Below, piece after piece: positions 23,408-35,225 of a DNA stretch of 64,000 bases (its first letter is position 1; every line of letters starts with the position of its first letter). The notes beneath the pieces are model-generated. The model ran no database searches, was not told the DNA's origin, and was given only the letters and a program-made list of their open reading frames with translations. The stretch is from assembly GCA_013076295.1 (NCBI GenBank), contig RQOL01000772.1, positions 3,625,087 to 3,689,086 of the forward strand, in the 5' to 3' direction. The DNA is from Sanderia malayensis (lineage: Eukaryota; Cnidaria; Scyphozoa; Semaeostomeae; Pelagiidae). The position numbers were made by a program, and so were the translations under genes.

Positions 23408-23547
23408 ACGTCAAATTAAAATACATTGCGTCAAATTGAAAATGCATCGGTTGTTCTACACACTTCAATTTTTTCGATTCAATGTTAGGACACTTATCCG
23501 TTTTGGTTGAATTTCGAAATTATTTATTCAAGCTCACCACTTCAACA

Positions 23548-26474
23548 ATGTTGAAAGTGGTATTATTTTTGCTGTTTATTCAGCAAGGATGTTCTTCTCC
23601 CCTTTGGAAACATGGGGGATTTGCAGAACCCGGTGAATTATCAATGGATAAAACTCGGGTATTGAACAACAAAGAAGGCCCAAGAACAGGTCAATTGCCT
23701 TCAACTCTAGTGAGAACAAGGCAAAGAGTAGCTGATGAGCAGATTAACAGTGGCCGTTTGGTGTTTGAAAATGTTAGAAGATTCGGTACAGCAACGCTGA
23801 CTGAAAACATGGAAGCACCAACACTAAAACCGAAGCAAATGCCTAAGACAACACAAAGTATGGAGCATTTGAGACAATTAATTACATGAAAACACTCTTG
23901 CAAAGAATATTCTTGTTTTATAACATAGTTTTAGTCATCTATCTATTGCTAAAACCACTTTGAATTTATATTCTAGAGCGGCAGACGAAAAACTCGTCCG
24001 ATGCGACAGTAGTTGTGACTTTGGTCATGCTTGGTTTGCTGCTATTGCTCATTGCAGCTATTAGACTTTACCTTAAGAGAAAGTGAGTACCATCGAAATC
24101 GATCTCTAATGCGTACATAACCTTTTCTCTTGCTCATGTATCTACAAATTTATAGATCAAAGTAAGATATTTATCCTTTCTCGACCTGTATCCTGGTTGA
24201 ATATCCTCAATAAATGTTTTTTCCACAGTCCGAGATTGGTAACATGGTTCTGGAGAAGAAACAAGAAAGGCTACATGCCATTAAAAGTGAAAATCAAAAA
24301 CAGGAAGAAAAAGCAACACCTAAGAAAAAGGAACAACGTAAGCATGTGCCTTTAAATTCTATGAATCTCAGGTAGTTTAATAATAGAACCCAAGTTCTGT
24401 TCTAGAAGGTGTATGGCCAGAAGGATGGCAGTATCAGTAATGATGTCAGCTTTACATAGTTCATTGATTAATCCTGTGACAACTGTTGTGTTTCAGAACA
24501 GGGACTGCGTTCTTGGACCCTCTGGGTTCCATGCCAGTGGTGAATCTTCAAGATCAGATTTGAGTCGACTTGAAGATGGTACACGGAAACAAAGTTCCAA
24601 AGGAACAGAATGGACCCAAAGACAGAACATCAACAAAAGCGGAATAAAAGACCATGGAAATCAACAGTGTGAAGTTGCATCTCATGTTTTGCCAGATGGG
24701 GGCAAACAATTACTCGCATCAAACGGGGATCGTGATGTTGAACGTAATGTGCAAAGAGAGTCAACGCATGCTATGCAAGGAAAAGACAAAGCTGATTCTA
24801 GGACATTGTCTCTCATATACGCTGGCATCAGAACGTCAGACACTGACACAGATGTGAGCGATATTGAAGAATACAACAAGCCGGGATCAGCTGTTTGGAA
24901 TTCCAGTGTTCACTTGGTCAATCGCTTTAAGAAATCGCTTACTGGATTGTTAATCAATGCCAAACCAGAACAATTCCGTGAAATCGCCAGTTTACCAATA
25001 CCAGATACAGAATCCGAAGAAGACGTGGATGAAATCGTCCTGCTTGAGAAAGATTCCAAAAAGAATCTGATCAGTGGTTCCAATGGTGAACCAGAACTGG
25101 TCCAGCCTGAAGTTTTGATCAAGCAGATTTACATCAAAAAGGATTCATTGCAAGCCAACAGCAGGGACTCAGTATCACAATCGAAGCAGGAAACGAATTC
25201 GAAGCAAGGTGATACTGATGAATTGGCATCAATAAGTGCTGATACTGGCATTGATTGCGACTGTAGCATAGAAGCAAACCTCAACAAACCACTTCAAACA
25301 GCCTATATGGATTCCAACAACGCTTTGTTGGATGCAGCCATTCCAACAACATCGTTTCAGATATCCAAAGAAAACAGCGAACACTCAGGTCTGGCTGAGC
25401 ATCAGAAGGAATGCAAGATCGATGCACCACTTAATGCAACTGAATCTGATGAGCAGCTCCGTGACAAAGAGCGTGGTACCAAAGATTCTTTGCAAGAAAG
25501 ATCCATCAAGGACGCATGTGCGAAAAACGGGGCCAGAGACCTGGCGTCAAAAGACAAATTGGAAAACGAATGTGGCAACAAGAAAAATGCCTTCAACGAG
25601 GCAGATGCTGATGACGAAGTCCCAAAGGATGAGGAAAATGATGATTCGGATGTGGAAAGTGATTCATCGTCCATAGAAATAAGTGACATTGACTCTGATG
25701 ATGAGGGGAGTCTTTGGGAAGTCAGTTCATTCGGGTCATTAGATAGTTTCTCAACTATCAAACTGTTAATGAGCCCGAGGACGATGCCGTCCCCATGTGC
25801 CAGCCTCCATTCCCTGAACGACATCAACGACCCGACGAAGTCCATCAGTTGCCATTCGCAAAGCAATAGCGATGATGCATCTGGTAAGTTGAAGCTGTAG
25901 TAAAAGCCGTTAGGGCCAAATGCAATGCCATAAGTGAGAGGTGTTGGAGTTGGAAGAAAATTACGCTGCAGCTTAACTTATCGCAAAGACGTGGACCTAG
26001 CGTATGAAAGTTAAATAATGAAATTAAAAGCATTTGCGAGCTTAATTGCCAATACCAACCTTTCATCCTTAAGTAACATGCATACATATGCACAGTGAAG
26101 AACGGTGAAATCGACATGACAGAATGAAAAAAGCAAATAGCTGCAGTAATAGAAGTATAGGTATCAACGAATAACAACAACAACATACCATCTTTACTTT
26201 TTCATAAAGCATGAAGATTTAACTTGATATTCTTTAAATTTCAGAAAAGCCGCACAATCTGGAAGAATCTGACAAGGGAGGCCATGAGCAGCTGCGTAAC
26301 CAGTCAGACTTGGATTCGGCTTGCAGTCATCAAAGCACAGTTATCATTGAACATGAGTCTGAAGTGAGCATCGCCAATAGTGGCACAGAAGAACCTAAGA
26401 AAACAAAGAAAAGAAAATGCAAATTCCTAAGAAGAATTTTCGGAAAGAGCATGTGCGTTAGAGGCATGGATTAG
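23548..26474 (+). CDS. novel single-pass membrane protein, family copy B
   Basis: Head-to-tail paralogue of copy A with the same five-exon structure and phases (23548-23857, 23977-24082, 24229-24337, 24497-25883, 26245-26474), 713 residues. Signal peptide, about 90-residue ectodomain, one transmembrane helix, basic stretch, long acidic Ser-rich cytoplasmic part and the conserved basic tail (FLRRIFGKSMCVRGMD). Against A, the first exon differs in nine codons that change residues and five that do not, out of 103; the only extracellular Cys after the signal region of A (EPCEL) is Gly here. The end of the fourth exon after WEVSS is almost unrelated between A and B, while the last 16 or so residues are nearly identical. 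The duplicated block starts about 140 bases upstream of the start codon. AATAAA follows at 26529. Confidence 0.8.
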
Positions 26475-29073
26475 ACTTTAAAAAGAGACATCCGTAGAAC
26501 ACATTTTTGCTAAAGAAGAAACTATAAATAATAAAATATTGACGAAAAAATAAACAAATATAAACTATGTATACTATTGGCAACAAATATTGAATAAAAA
26601 TGTTTCATTTCGATTTGTTTTGGAAATAGCTTGATAAAAAATAAGCCTGTGGAATGGTTCTTTTCTCATGTCTCATTAACTATAATCCCTGTTTAAATGT
26701 TACATTAAACAAATAATTTCTCTATTGAATGGTCCAATAAACATGGCATTTGTTTTAGAATGCGCTCAGATATCAGGGCAAGCGATTTTGTAACAAATTT
26801 CATGACAATTAGTCTGGCAGCGTTACTGAGGTTCAAAAGTCGACACTTTGTCTCCGCTTTTCCTGGCTTATTAACTGCTATCCTGGTGTAAAAAACACTT
26901 AAAGCCAATTATCGCTAAATCAAATGGTCCAAAAAATGTGATATTTGTATAAAATGGGCTTAGACTTCAGAGATAGTCGAACTATACTAAATAGGTCCCA
27001 CTGATCACGTTGAGACGATTCCCGGCTCCCTAGGAGTAATGGTTCGTGGTCCCAGATTTCCCGCGGATGCATATTTAAACTTTCTATCCTACATAATGTA
27101 GATACTGAAAAAATCAAATTTTCAAATAGACCAAAAAGTCACTCACAAGAAGTCGAATTATACTAAATAGGTCCCACTGATCACGTTGAGACAATGCCAA
27201 TTTCTCAAGGAGGAAAGGTTCACATTTTTCAAATCAAGTTGGTTCAAAAGTTAGGATTGCAAAGCCTTCGCAACAAGTTAATTACTTTATGTATATTGGT
27301 TCATATCATTGGTTTGAACCAATGATATTCCTCATTGGTTCAAACCAGTTCAAACTGCAATGGAAGGTTTATCACCTCATGTTGGCTGTTGCTAACCAGG
27401 GCTCCCACTTTTAAGGATTTTTCCTTAAACTAAGGAATTTTGGAGGTTTTTAAGGACACTTTTAGAGAATTTAAGTTTTTAAGGATTTTTTAAGGAATTT
27501 AAGTTTTTGAGGAATTTTTTAATAAGGAATTTTAACGTAAAGTCTGCATATTTTCAACTTCGATAAATGTATATAATCGCATGTACTTCCTATCCTAGTC
27601 AGTCAGTCAGTCAACATCAAATACAGAGCAAACACAACTCGTTTCTCTCTCTGGCTCCGTGTTCTCTGCACGTTAAATCAAGAAGAAATGGCAAGGATAG
27701 TTCGGAGAGGTGGGTCACGTAGCTTGGTGGGAATACGGTCCAAATTCCTACACCCTCAAGAAATTGAGTAGCAGGCCAGGAAATAGAGCGCGCATAATTC
27801 ATCCTAGAGATGTTTGTACTTTACATCATCAAATAATGCAAAAGTAGTTACTATTACTCCAATAAATAAAAAAAACATTAAAATGATCAACTTATCCGCA
27901 AGAGATTTTAAGAAGAACTTTATCAAAGTCTGGAAGGATTCCACTAAAGTTAATGTCTCAAGGATGCCACCACTACAGTGGCCCAAAACGGTCGAACACA
28001 AAACAATTTTGGAAAACACTCTGGGACGAGTGGTTCAAAAGTTAATTCCTATCATTACTTGCAAGAAGTGAGTCAGTTTATGTAGCTATCTTCAATGAAT
28101 AGGTCGGATCGAAATTTTGCATTTCGAAAATCAATGAAATATGGCTCATACAGAAACGAAACCTACTAATTAGGGCCTTCTGGTCATTTTGAGACAACTT
28201 TCAACTCTCTAGGACAATCGGTTAAAATGTTCTTCCTGAGGGATGGCCACAACAAGTGATTTACTTTATCTATCCTCCATGAACGTCGAAAGATCAACAA
28301 TGACAATTTGAAATAGACAAAAATTTGGGTCACAAATAGTCGAAGCCTACTAATTAGAGCCTTCTGGTCATTTTCAGACAAGTTTCAGCTCTCTAGGACA
28401 CTCGGTTCAAAAGTTATCGTCTTTCTAAATGCACCGGATATGAACCTACTCGAAACCCTTAGGAAACCTCCTTGAAACCCTTACCGAGCTCTGGGAACAG
28501 CTCTCCATGAAATATGGATTACCAATGGTCTAAACCTACTAATTTGCACCTCCTGATTACGTTAAAACAAATTTCAGCTCTCTAGCACAATCGGTTCAAA
28601 AGTTGGTCCTGAGGGATGGCCGCAACAATTGATTTACTTTATCTATCCTCCATGGAACCAATGGAACGTCGAAAGATCAACAATGACAAGACAAGACCGA
28701 AATTTGGCAAACAAATAGTCGAAACGTACTAATTATGGCCTTCTGATTACTTTGAGGCAAGTTTCAGCTCTCTGGAATAATTGCTTTAAAAGTTGGTCCC
28801 GAGGGCTGGATACAACATATGAATGACCTTATCTATACTCCATGAACGTTCAATTTCCCGAAGGGAATTTTCGAAATACACCGACAATTGAAAATCAAAT
28901 AGTTTAAGCCTGATATGTTCCTGAACAAAAAACGATCTTTTCGGCCTCTCTAGCTTAAATACTGTGAATGCAAACGTTGAATCTAGCAACTTTAACACAA
29001 TATTAGGCAAAATCCTAGAGCCAACTGATGACCAAGAGTCTTTCTTTCAAACTGGGGACCACAATTTGGAAAA
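26475..29073. repeat. repeat-rich intergenic region with degenerate 190-bp monomers
   Basis: No supported gene. Bases 26640-26900 repeat the 22340-22700 unit. Bases 26960-27240 and 28100-28860 hold at least five degenerate tandem monomers with CTACTAATTAG, TCTGGTCATTTTGAGACAA, CTCTCTAGGACAATCGGTTC and CTTTATCTATCCTCCATGAA words. Bases about 27400-27535 are TTAAGGAATTTT-rich and resemble the interior of the 5203 MITE. A short AGTC microsatellite is at about 27597. A plus-strand open frame at 27814-28071 has no recognisable features. Confidence 0.6.
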
Positions 29074-29522
29074 ATGTTGAATTTTTTCAATTTTCCTATT
29101 CACAATAGGTTCCTAAACCAAAAAATATTTGTTCGGCTTTTCTACCTCAAATACTGCAAATGCCAACCCAAAGTTGAATTGCTGCTGCGTGGTGGAACGA
29201 AGTGGAGCGGCTGCCATTTTTATTTCGACAAGAACACAGGAATTGCTTTCTTGTCGTGGAGCAAGTTGATAAAAATGAATGCCTGCAAGTAGAAGAGAAA
29301 AGTTGTGCGGAAGTATATGGTAGTATACTATTGTTTTTAGCAGGGGATATTGAAAGTAATCCCGGTCCAAAAAATCTTGACCTCATATTTCAAATTGTTG
29401 ATGTGCATTTTATTTTAGTCTTGGGTTTTCTATATTTATTCCTCTGTTTTTGGTATTGTTTTGTTTTCATGGTGAAGTCACATCAACAAAGATTTGAATT
29501 TTATCTTGATCTTCAAACTTAG
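29074..29522 (+). mobile_element. retroelement remnant with a 2A-type ribosome-skipping motif
   Basis: An open frame of 106 codons (29202-29522) contains LLFLAGDIESNPGP, the DxExNPGP signature of 2A-type sequences (motif codons 29346-29369). In invertebrates such motifs are known near the N-terminus of non-LTR retrotransposon ORFs and some innate-immune proteins. The frame continues only about 50 codons into hydrophobic, low-complexity sequence and no reverse transcriptase is visible, so this is probably a 5' fragment of a dead element. An alternative is a chance or host exon; the hydrophobic run before the motif is typical of the retroelement version. Confidence 0.6.
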
Positions 29523-29569
29523 CGCACAACTTCTCTTCATTTAAAATTGATTTGCTGAAACCTATTATT

Positions 29570-30510
29570 CCAGAAATATTACGTCATGTAGTATGACGTC
29601 ATGCATATTCCTGCACAGTAGCCTATACATGGCACTGCGCATACACGCCCCCTTTAGGGCAATATAATAACAACCCAATCCTGAATCCTAACCCTAATCC
29701 TAATCCTAACCCTAACTCTAACCGATACACCATACACTGCCAGCAGCATTACGTCATGTATACTCCTGCGCAGTAACATATATCTCACACTGCACATACA
29801 CACCCACCTTTACGGCCTCTAACCCGAACCCTAATCCTAGCCCTAACCCTAACTCTAACCGATACACCATACACTGCCAGCAGCATTACGTCATGTATAC
29901 TCCTGCGCAGTAACATATATCTCACACTGCACATACACACCCACCTTTACGGCCTCTAACCCCAACCCTAATCCTAGCCCTAACCCTAACCCTAACCGAT
30001 ACACCATACACTGCCAGCAGCATTACGTCATGTATACTCCTGCGCAGTAACATATATCTCACACTGCACATACACACCCACCTTTACGGCATCTAACCCC
30101 AACCCTAATCCTAGCCCTAACCCTAACCCTAACCGATACACCATACACTGCCAGCAGCATTACGTCATGTATACTCCTGCGCAGTGACCTATATATGACA
30201 CTGCGCATACACACCCACCCTTACGGCCTCTAACCCTAACCCTAATCCTAACCCTAACCCTAACCCTAACCGATACACCATACACTGCCAGCAGCATTAC
30301 GTCATGTATATTCCTGCGCAGTAACCTATATATGACACTGCGCATACAGACCCACCTTTACGGCCTCTAACCCTAACCCTAATCCTAACCCTAACCCTAA
30401 CCCTAACCCTAACCGATACACCATACACTGCCAGCAACATTACGTCATATACACTCCTGCGCAGTAACCTATTCATGGCACTACGCATGCACACCACCTT
30501 CAGGAAATTT
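29570..30510. repeat. 137-bp satellite with embedded telomere-like TAACCC repeats
   Basis: Monomers begin with CGATACACCATACACTGCCA at 29723, 29860, 29997, 30134, 30271 and 30414. The spacing is 137, 137, 137, 137 and 143 bases. Each monomer ends in a run of four to seven TAACCC or TAATCC/TAGCCC words, and the 143-base unit has one extra hexamer. The first unit (29570-29722) is degraded. The non-telomeric part includes ATTACGTCATGTATA and CTCCTGCGCAGTAAC. No gene lies within it; open frames here are repeat artefacts. Confidence 0.9.
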
Positions 30511-30744
30511 AAATAACAAATTCATTAAAACACAAAGTAGATGTTCTCATCAGGTTTTGAACCAGTGGTCTCGAGGTTAGAGTGCAGGAAAGTTACCGGT
30601 AGTCCACAGAAGCCCCTCCTAATGGAGCGGAGCTGGCTAACATGCTTGTTACTTTTGCGAGAACGAGAGAGAGACTGAAGTCTAAACTGAACTGAGTTGA
30701 ATGAACCAAACAATGATTTGCGGAAGATTAGGCCAGTTGAAAGT

Positions 30745-33700
30745 ATGGACTCTCACAATTCTCAGGCCCTGGTTGTAAAGGCAGATTCGTCCAGAAAACG
30801 GATAATTGGTGACAAAGAATTAAATCTGATAATTATTTGAATTATAAAAAATTATATATTCAAAATCCTCGTATCTATTATCCTGTTTAATATTTTATTG
30901 GTTTCTGTTTCTCACGTTTCGTTTGTTGTCTTACACACACAGGTAAACCAAGAAAACTTCTAAATCAGATTCCCGATGATATATTAAATGACGCTAAACT
31001 ACTGGAGGCAATCAAAATAGTAAGTTTTGCATTTGATGACAACATGTGTGTTTTAGATTGCATCTCATTGTATTTATCGTTCAGTATGTTTTAGATGAGG
31101 GCATGGTGTTGTGTGTTGTGTGTTGAATGTTGTATGTTGTATGTTGTGTGTTGTATGTTGTATGTGTGTTGTATGTTGTGTTGTATATTGTGTGTTGTAT
31201 GATCAGTAGATTTGAATCACCACACCTCAGCACAGCTTCAATCTCTTTTGTAGTTACCAGAAAACTATAATTTTGAAATACAGAAAACCATATGGAAAAT
31301 AAGGGATGCCAACGCCAAGCAAGGTACAGCTTCAATTTTACGTGAACAGAATCAAATCACAAACATGTAGACCTGTTTGGTGAACCTATTATTCATATTG
31401 CAGTGGCATTACAATTCCCAGAAGGGCTGCTCTTATTTGCCTGTACAATTGCTGATATATTGAAAAAGTAAGTAGATAGTTGATAGTAGCTTATACTACA
31501 ACCTGGTAGTAATTCTTAAATCAATCATTTATAGTCAGGTCTCTATCTTCAACAGATTCACTGGAGTAGAGACAATTGTGATGAGTGATGTTACATATGG
31601 GGCATGTTGTGTGGATGATTATTCAGCCAGAGCTTTGGGATGTGATTTCATGGTTCATTATGGACACAGCTGTCTTGGTCAGATAGTTCATGTCACACAT
31701 TGTCAAATTCACATACAGTCAACTCTCTCTCACTAATCACATGTCGTAATGATTTTGATATTGGGGGCTGCAAACATATATGGGGTCTGGTGGAACATCT
31801 CCACAGAAACTTTCACAACCTTTCACAAAACATCTCAGCTGTACAATTTGCACTATCCAATCGATAAACAAATGATGAACTTCATATCTCTTTTATTAAA
31901 GTATATGCTTCATAGAATTATTTCACACATGAAGCCAATTACTAAGGACAGAAAGTCAATTTCATCAAGGTGTCTGCTTGGAGAGAGTTGAGTCTACAAG
32001 TTTCAGATAATGTTTATTACATATGTGATGCTAACACATCGCTGGAATTGTTTTTGTTTAGTCCCAATCAGTGCTACAGAGGGCATCAAGATGCTGTACG
32101 TCTTTGTTGACATCAAGGTCGACATACAACACTTTGTCGATACTGTGAAACACAACTTCAAAACAGGAACACGTCTAGCTATTGTCAGCACTGTTCAATT
32201 CCTGTCTACTTTGCAAGTATGCATGACAATCATCCTCAGACACTACTCAATACTATTCATCATAGAATGGGGTGAGGGGGGAGCTAGTTCTAAGCCCTTG
32301 GAATCACTTCCTAATTATAGTTTTTCAATCAGTCACTCTGGTAGTAGGTCAGATCGAGTAGAATAGTTTCCACTCACCTTGTTCAACGTGTATTTTCTGA
32401 TGTTTTCGCATTCTTGCCACAGGCATGTCGCCAAGAGCTGAGCGCTGATTACAATGTCAATATACCCCAAGTAAAACCACTGTCACCAGGCGAGATTCTT
32501 GGCTGCACGTCACCTAAACTGAACGACACGGATGCTATGATGTAAGAGCATAACCAGCATTTATTAATCTACTACGTCAACCCTAATCGTTTTAATAGCA
32601 CGTTATTGCAGTGCAATGGGATTTATGCAACATGTTAGGTATTCTAATGTGATGTCATTTCCGTTTTAAGATATCTTGGAGATGGTCGCTTTCATTTGGA
32701 GTCTGTGATGATACAAAATCCAGAAATAGATGCATATCAGTAAGTGATCAAAGGCGGATGATTCTATAATTGAACTGTATTTTGTGCACCATTCACCATA
32801 TTGTATTGTAACAGTATTCAGACCGAGTTTAGACAGTGCATTTTGAGCGCAACGAATGAAGTTCGATCAAAAGCTCTTAAAAATCGATCTTGGAGCACTG
32901 CTAATTGTTTTTTGCCTCAAACAGCAAAGCAATTTGTCTGGTTTTTAGACACAGCGTATGATAATTCACCCGCCAGAGCGCATTGGGAGTAAATGTAAAT
33001 CCGCTGCACAGCGAATTAAATTATTGCTCCAAAAAATCTTAATGTCAACAGTCCACTAATGGCACCTTTTGAGCGTGTTTATTCGAATTTAATTCGCTGC
33101 GCTCGAAATACACTGTTAAACTATTCCTTGGAGCAATGTCGCAATATACAACGTCTTTTCATAAAAGACATCTTTTCATAAAAGACATTAACATCAGAAA
33201 CCCACCCCACTTTTGTTCAAGATCGCTGTTCCACTCAAATCGAAGGCCAAAACACTAGGGAGGTGGCGCGCGAAGCGCGCCAGCCTTCCTAGTATTGCAA
33301 TAAAAGACGTTGTATAATGAATTTGCTTTCTTTACAGGTACGATCCTTATAGTAAAGTTTTCTCGAGAGAGTATTATGACCACGACGTGATGCATGCGAG
33401 CAGACAGAAATCTATCAAACAAGCATCTACTGCCAACAATTACGGCATAATTCTTGGAAGCCTTGGAAGACAAGGCAGTCCGAACATCCTGCAATCAATT
33501 CAGGATAAACTCACAGCCTTGAACAAGAATTATTTCGTCATCTTACTCTCGGAAATTTTTCCTGACAAGCTCAAATTAATTCCGGATGTAGATGCGTAAG
33601 CTTTAACTTATAATTTCCAATTTCACTCTTGCTAACTTTTGGTTATTTCACAGATGAATTTCGATATAAGCGAGCTGTCAATTAAATCAAACAAGTCACG

Positions 33701-34746
33701 ACGAATTCTAATTACCCCTCTCCCTTTCCATGTCTTTATGAGATACATGTCTTTATGTAGCATTACATTTATAGATGATTATTATCTACACGACATCACA
33801 GTGCTCGATATACAGAAGTACAGAGCAATAATAGAGCAGAAGTCTTCTACTCTATGTAGCATTACATGAATTCTCCTTAAAAAATCAATTCCGATTGACC
33901 AAACATTCAGCTTTGGCTGCTTACGAAAGATTCATTTTATTCTCATTCATTCTCAAAGATTCCAGGTAAAAACCTGTGAATTTTGTGTCCAGTCTATTGT
34001 TCAAACACAATAGGTTATTGTTTCTTCTATTATTTTGAACAAAAACATTAGTCTGGAGGGTTATTAATAATCAACTGTTTTTTACGCGCGTGGTTACTGT
34101 TTTCTGTATTGAAATATTCCATTTACTATATGTTGTGACAACAAAGCTATAATACTTATGACAAACTCTTCATTTCAGATGGGTGCAAATAGCATGCCCA
34201 AGATTATCAATTGACTGGGGAACTGCGTTCAAAAAGCCTCTATTAACACCGTACGAGGTGAGTTCGATTCTTGCAATATTCTGCATGCCAAACCCTCTTA
34301 TCATTCCCACAACAGAAACGCACGTATAACAAGCAATGTATTAACAACCTGCAATATGATATTTCTGCTCAAAACAATAGAAGAAACAATATCCTATTGT
34401 GTTTGAACAATAAACTTGATGCAAAATCCATGGGTTGGTTATTTTTTCTTATTCAATACTTGGGTATACATATCCAACAAGGTACAGTCCGACATTCTTG
34501 GGAAATGTGGGGAGGTAAAAGCACCAGTTTTACGATTCGTGTAGTTTTATTAGCTAAAGATAAAAGAGACTGCGTTATTTACAGTTGATGGTATCGCTAT
34601 CGGCAGTGGAATGGCAAGGAACCTATCCAATGGATTTCTACTCAAACAGCAGCCTTGGGGAATGGACAGTGAATAACGAAAAACATCGACCTGTCAGACA
34701 AACGAGAACCCATTCAAAAGACAAACAAACTGTTGTTAAAACGTAG
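30745..34746 (+). CDS. DPH1: DPH1, diphthamide biosynthesis radical-SAM subunit
   Basis: With DPH2, transfers the 3-amino-3-carboxypropyl group of SAM to the histidine of elongation factor 2, the first step of diphthamide synthesis. Eleven exons (30745-30808, 30943-31019, 31254-31323, 31404-31467, 31556-31677, 32062-32216, 32423-32541, 32671-32739, 33338-33595, 34179-34257, 34585-34746) join in phase to 412 residues. Motifs: [85 protein letters not shown] and [17 protein letters not shown]. The three Fe-S ligand cysteine regions (GACC, LGC, ACPRLS) are intact. The ATG at 30745 gives a basic leader ending in [12 protein letters not shown], matching the family's N-terminus. A probable AATAAA lies at 34890. 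Confidence 0.97.
31106..31199. repeat. TGTTGTATG minisatellite in DPH1 intron
   Basis: Imperfect tandem array of TGTTGTATG, TGTTGTGTG and similar short units over about 95 bases in intron 2 of DPH1. It is non-coding. Confidence 0.8.
33252..33293. repeat. GC-rich hairpin in DPH1 intron
   Basis: The arms CTAGGGAGGTGGCGCGC and GCGCGCCAGCCTTCCTAG flank a GAA loop, an island of GC in AT-rich sequence. It lies 45 bases before a DPH1 exon acceptor (33338). It is probably the tip of a small inverted-repeat element. Confidence 0.6.
33964..34098. mobile_element. MITE of the CAGTAAAAACC family, copy 2 (degraded)
   Basis: In a DPH1 intron. It shares GGTAAAAACCTGTGAATTTT, TCTATTGTTCAAACACAATA and TTATTGTTTCTTCTATT with the other copies; the right end GCGCGTGGTTACTG is a decayed inverted repeat. 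Confidence 0.55.
34318..34445. mobile_element. MITE of the CAGTAAAAACC family, copy 3 (opposite orientation, degraded)
   Basis: In the last DPH1 intron. The core ATGATATTTCTGCTCAAAAC, GAAGAAACAATA and CCTATTGTGTTTGAACAATA match the family in the same orientation as the copies at 12174 and 63896, with eroded ends. Confidence 0.55.
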
Positions 34747-34929
34747 CTAACTTAGGCAGCTTAGACATCCATTTAACGATAACGTAGGCCCAAGAAGTAC
34801 AATATCACTTCTTACCTTACCTTTTTGTTTTTTATTTTATTTTATTTGTATTTAAATCTGATTAGAAGTAAAATGAAGAATAATTTAAAAATAAAATGAA
34901 AAAATTAAATTGAAACAAATTAAAATTTG

Positions 34930-35225
34930 CGCTCATATACACTTGCGTATACGCTTGGACTCCCACCCTTAGCATCACCCTAGGTTCTTGGGTGTTGCAC
35001 TACCATGAGGTTTTGCGAGTACATATTAGATGAAGTCTAACTCTCGAACATCATGGCGGAACCGCTGAAATGCATTGAAGGTTTCGTTTGCCCGAAAGCT
35101 GGCCTGCCACACCAGCGTCCAACATGCCCCACAGCATATTGACAAGGCCGGTGACTGGGTGGGACTCGAACCCACGACCTTCGGCCTGCCACGCCGACGC
35201 TCTACCATCTCGCCCTACCATCGCC
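34930..35225 (-). mobile_element. tRNA-derived SINE
   Basis: Read on the minus strand, bases about 35222-35150 form a tRNA-like head with an A box (GATGGTAGAGCG) and a perfect B box (GGTTCGAGTCC, 35172-35162), but without a sound cloverleaf. A body of about 210 bases follows, ending in an AT-rich tail near 34930. The composition is GC-richer than the flanks. Overlapping peptides in three frames here are artefacts of the tRNA-like sequence. Confidence 0.7.

Noticed and set aside
27814..28071. 85-codon plus-strand frame
   Set aside because: Lys/Ile-rich by AT bias, inside repeat-rich DNA, with no recognisable domain or exon signal that I could extend.
30160..30497. Arg/Val-repeat open frames on the minus strand
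   Set aside because: They are readings of the telomere-like TAACCC satellite; no start context or conservation.
32801..33180. Extra DPH1 exon or inverted-repeat transposon
   Set aside because: The 63-codon frame would break the phase between the exons ending 32739 and starting 33338, and the GAGCGCA/TGCGCTC words do not form a clean pair of terminal repeats.
35150..35222. Functional tRNA gene on the minus strand
   Set aside because: A and B boxes are present but the acceptor and anticodon stems do not pair properly, and a SINE body follows.
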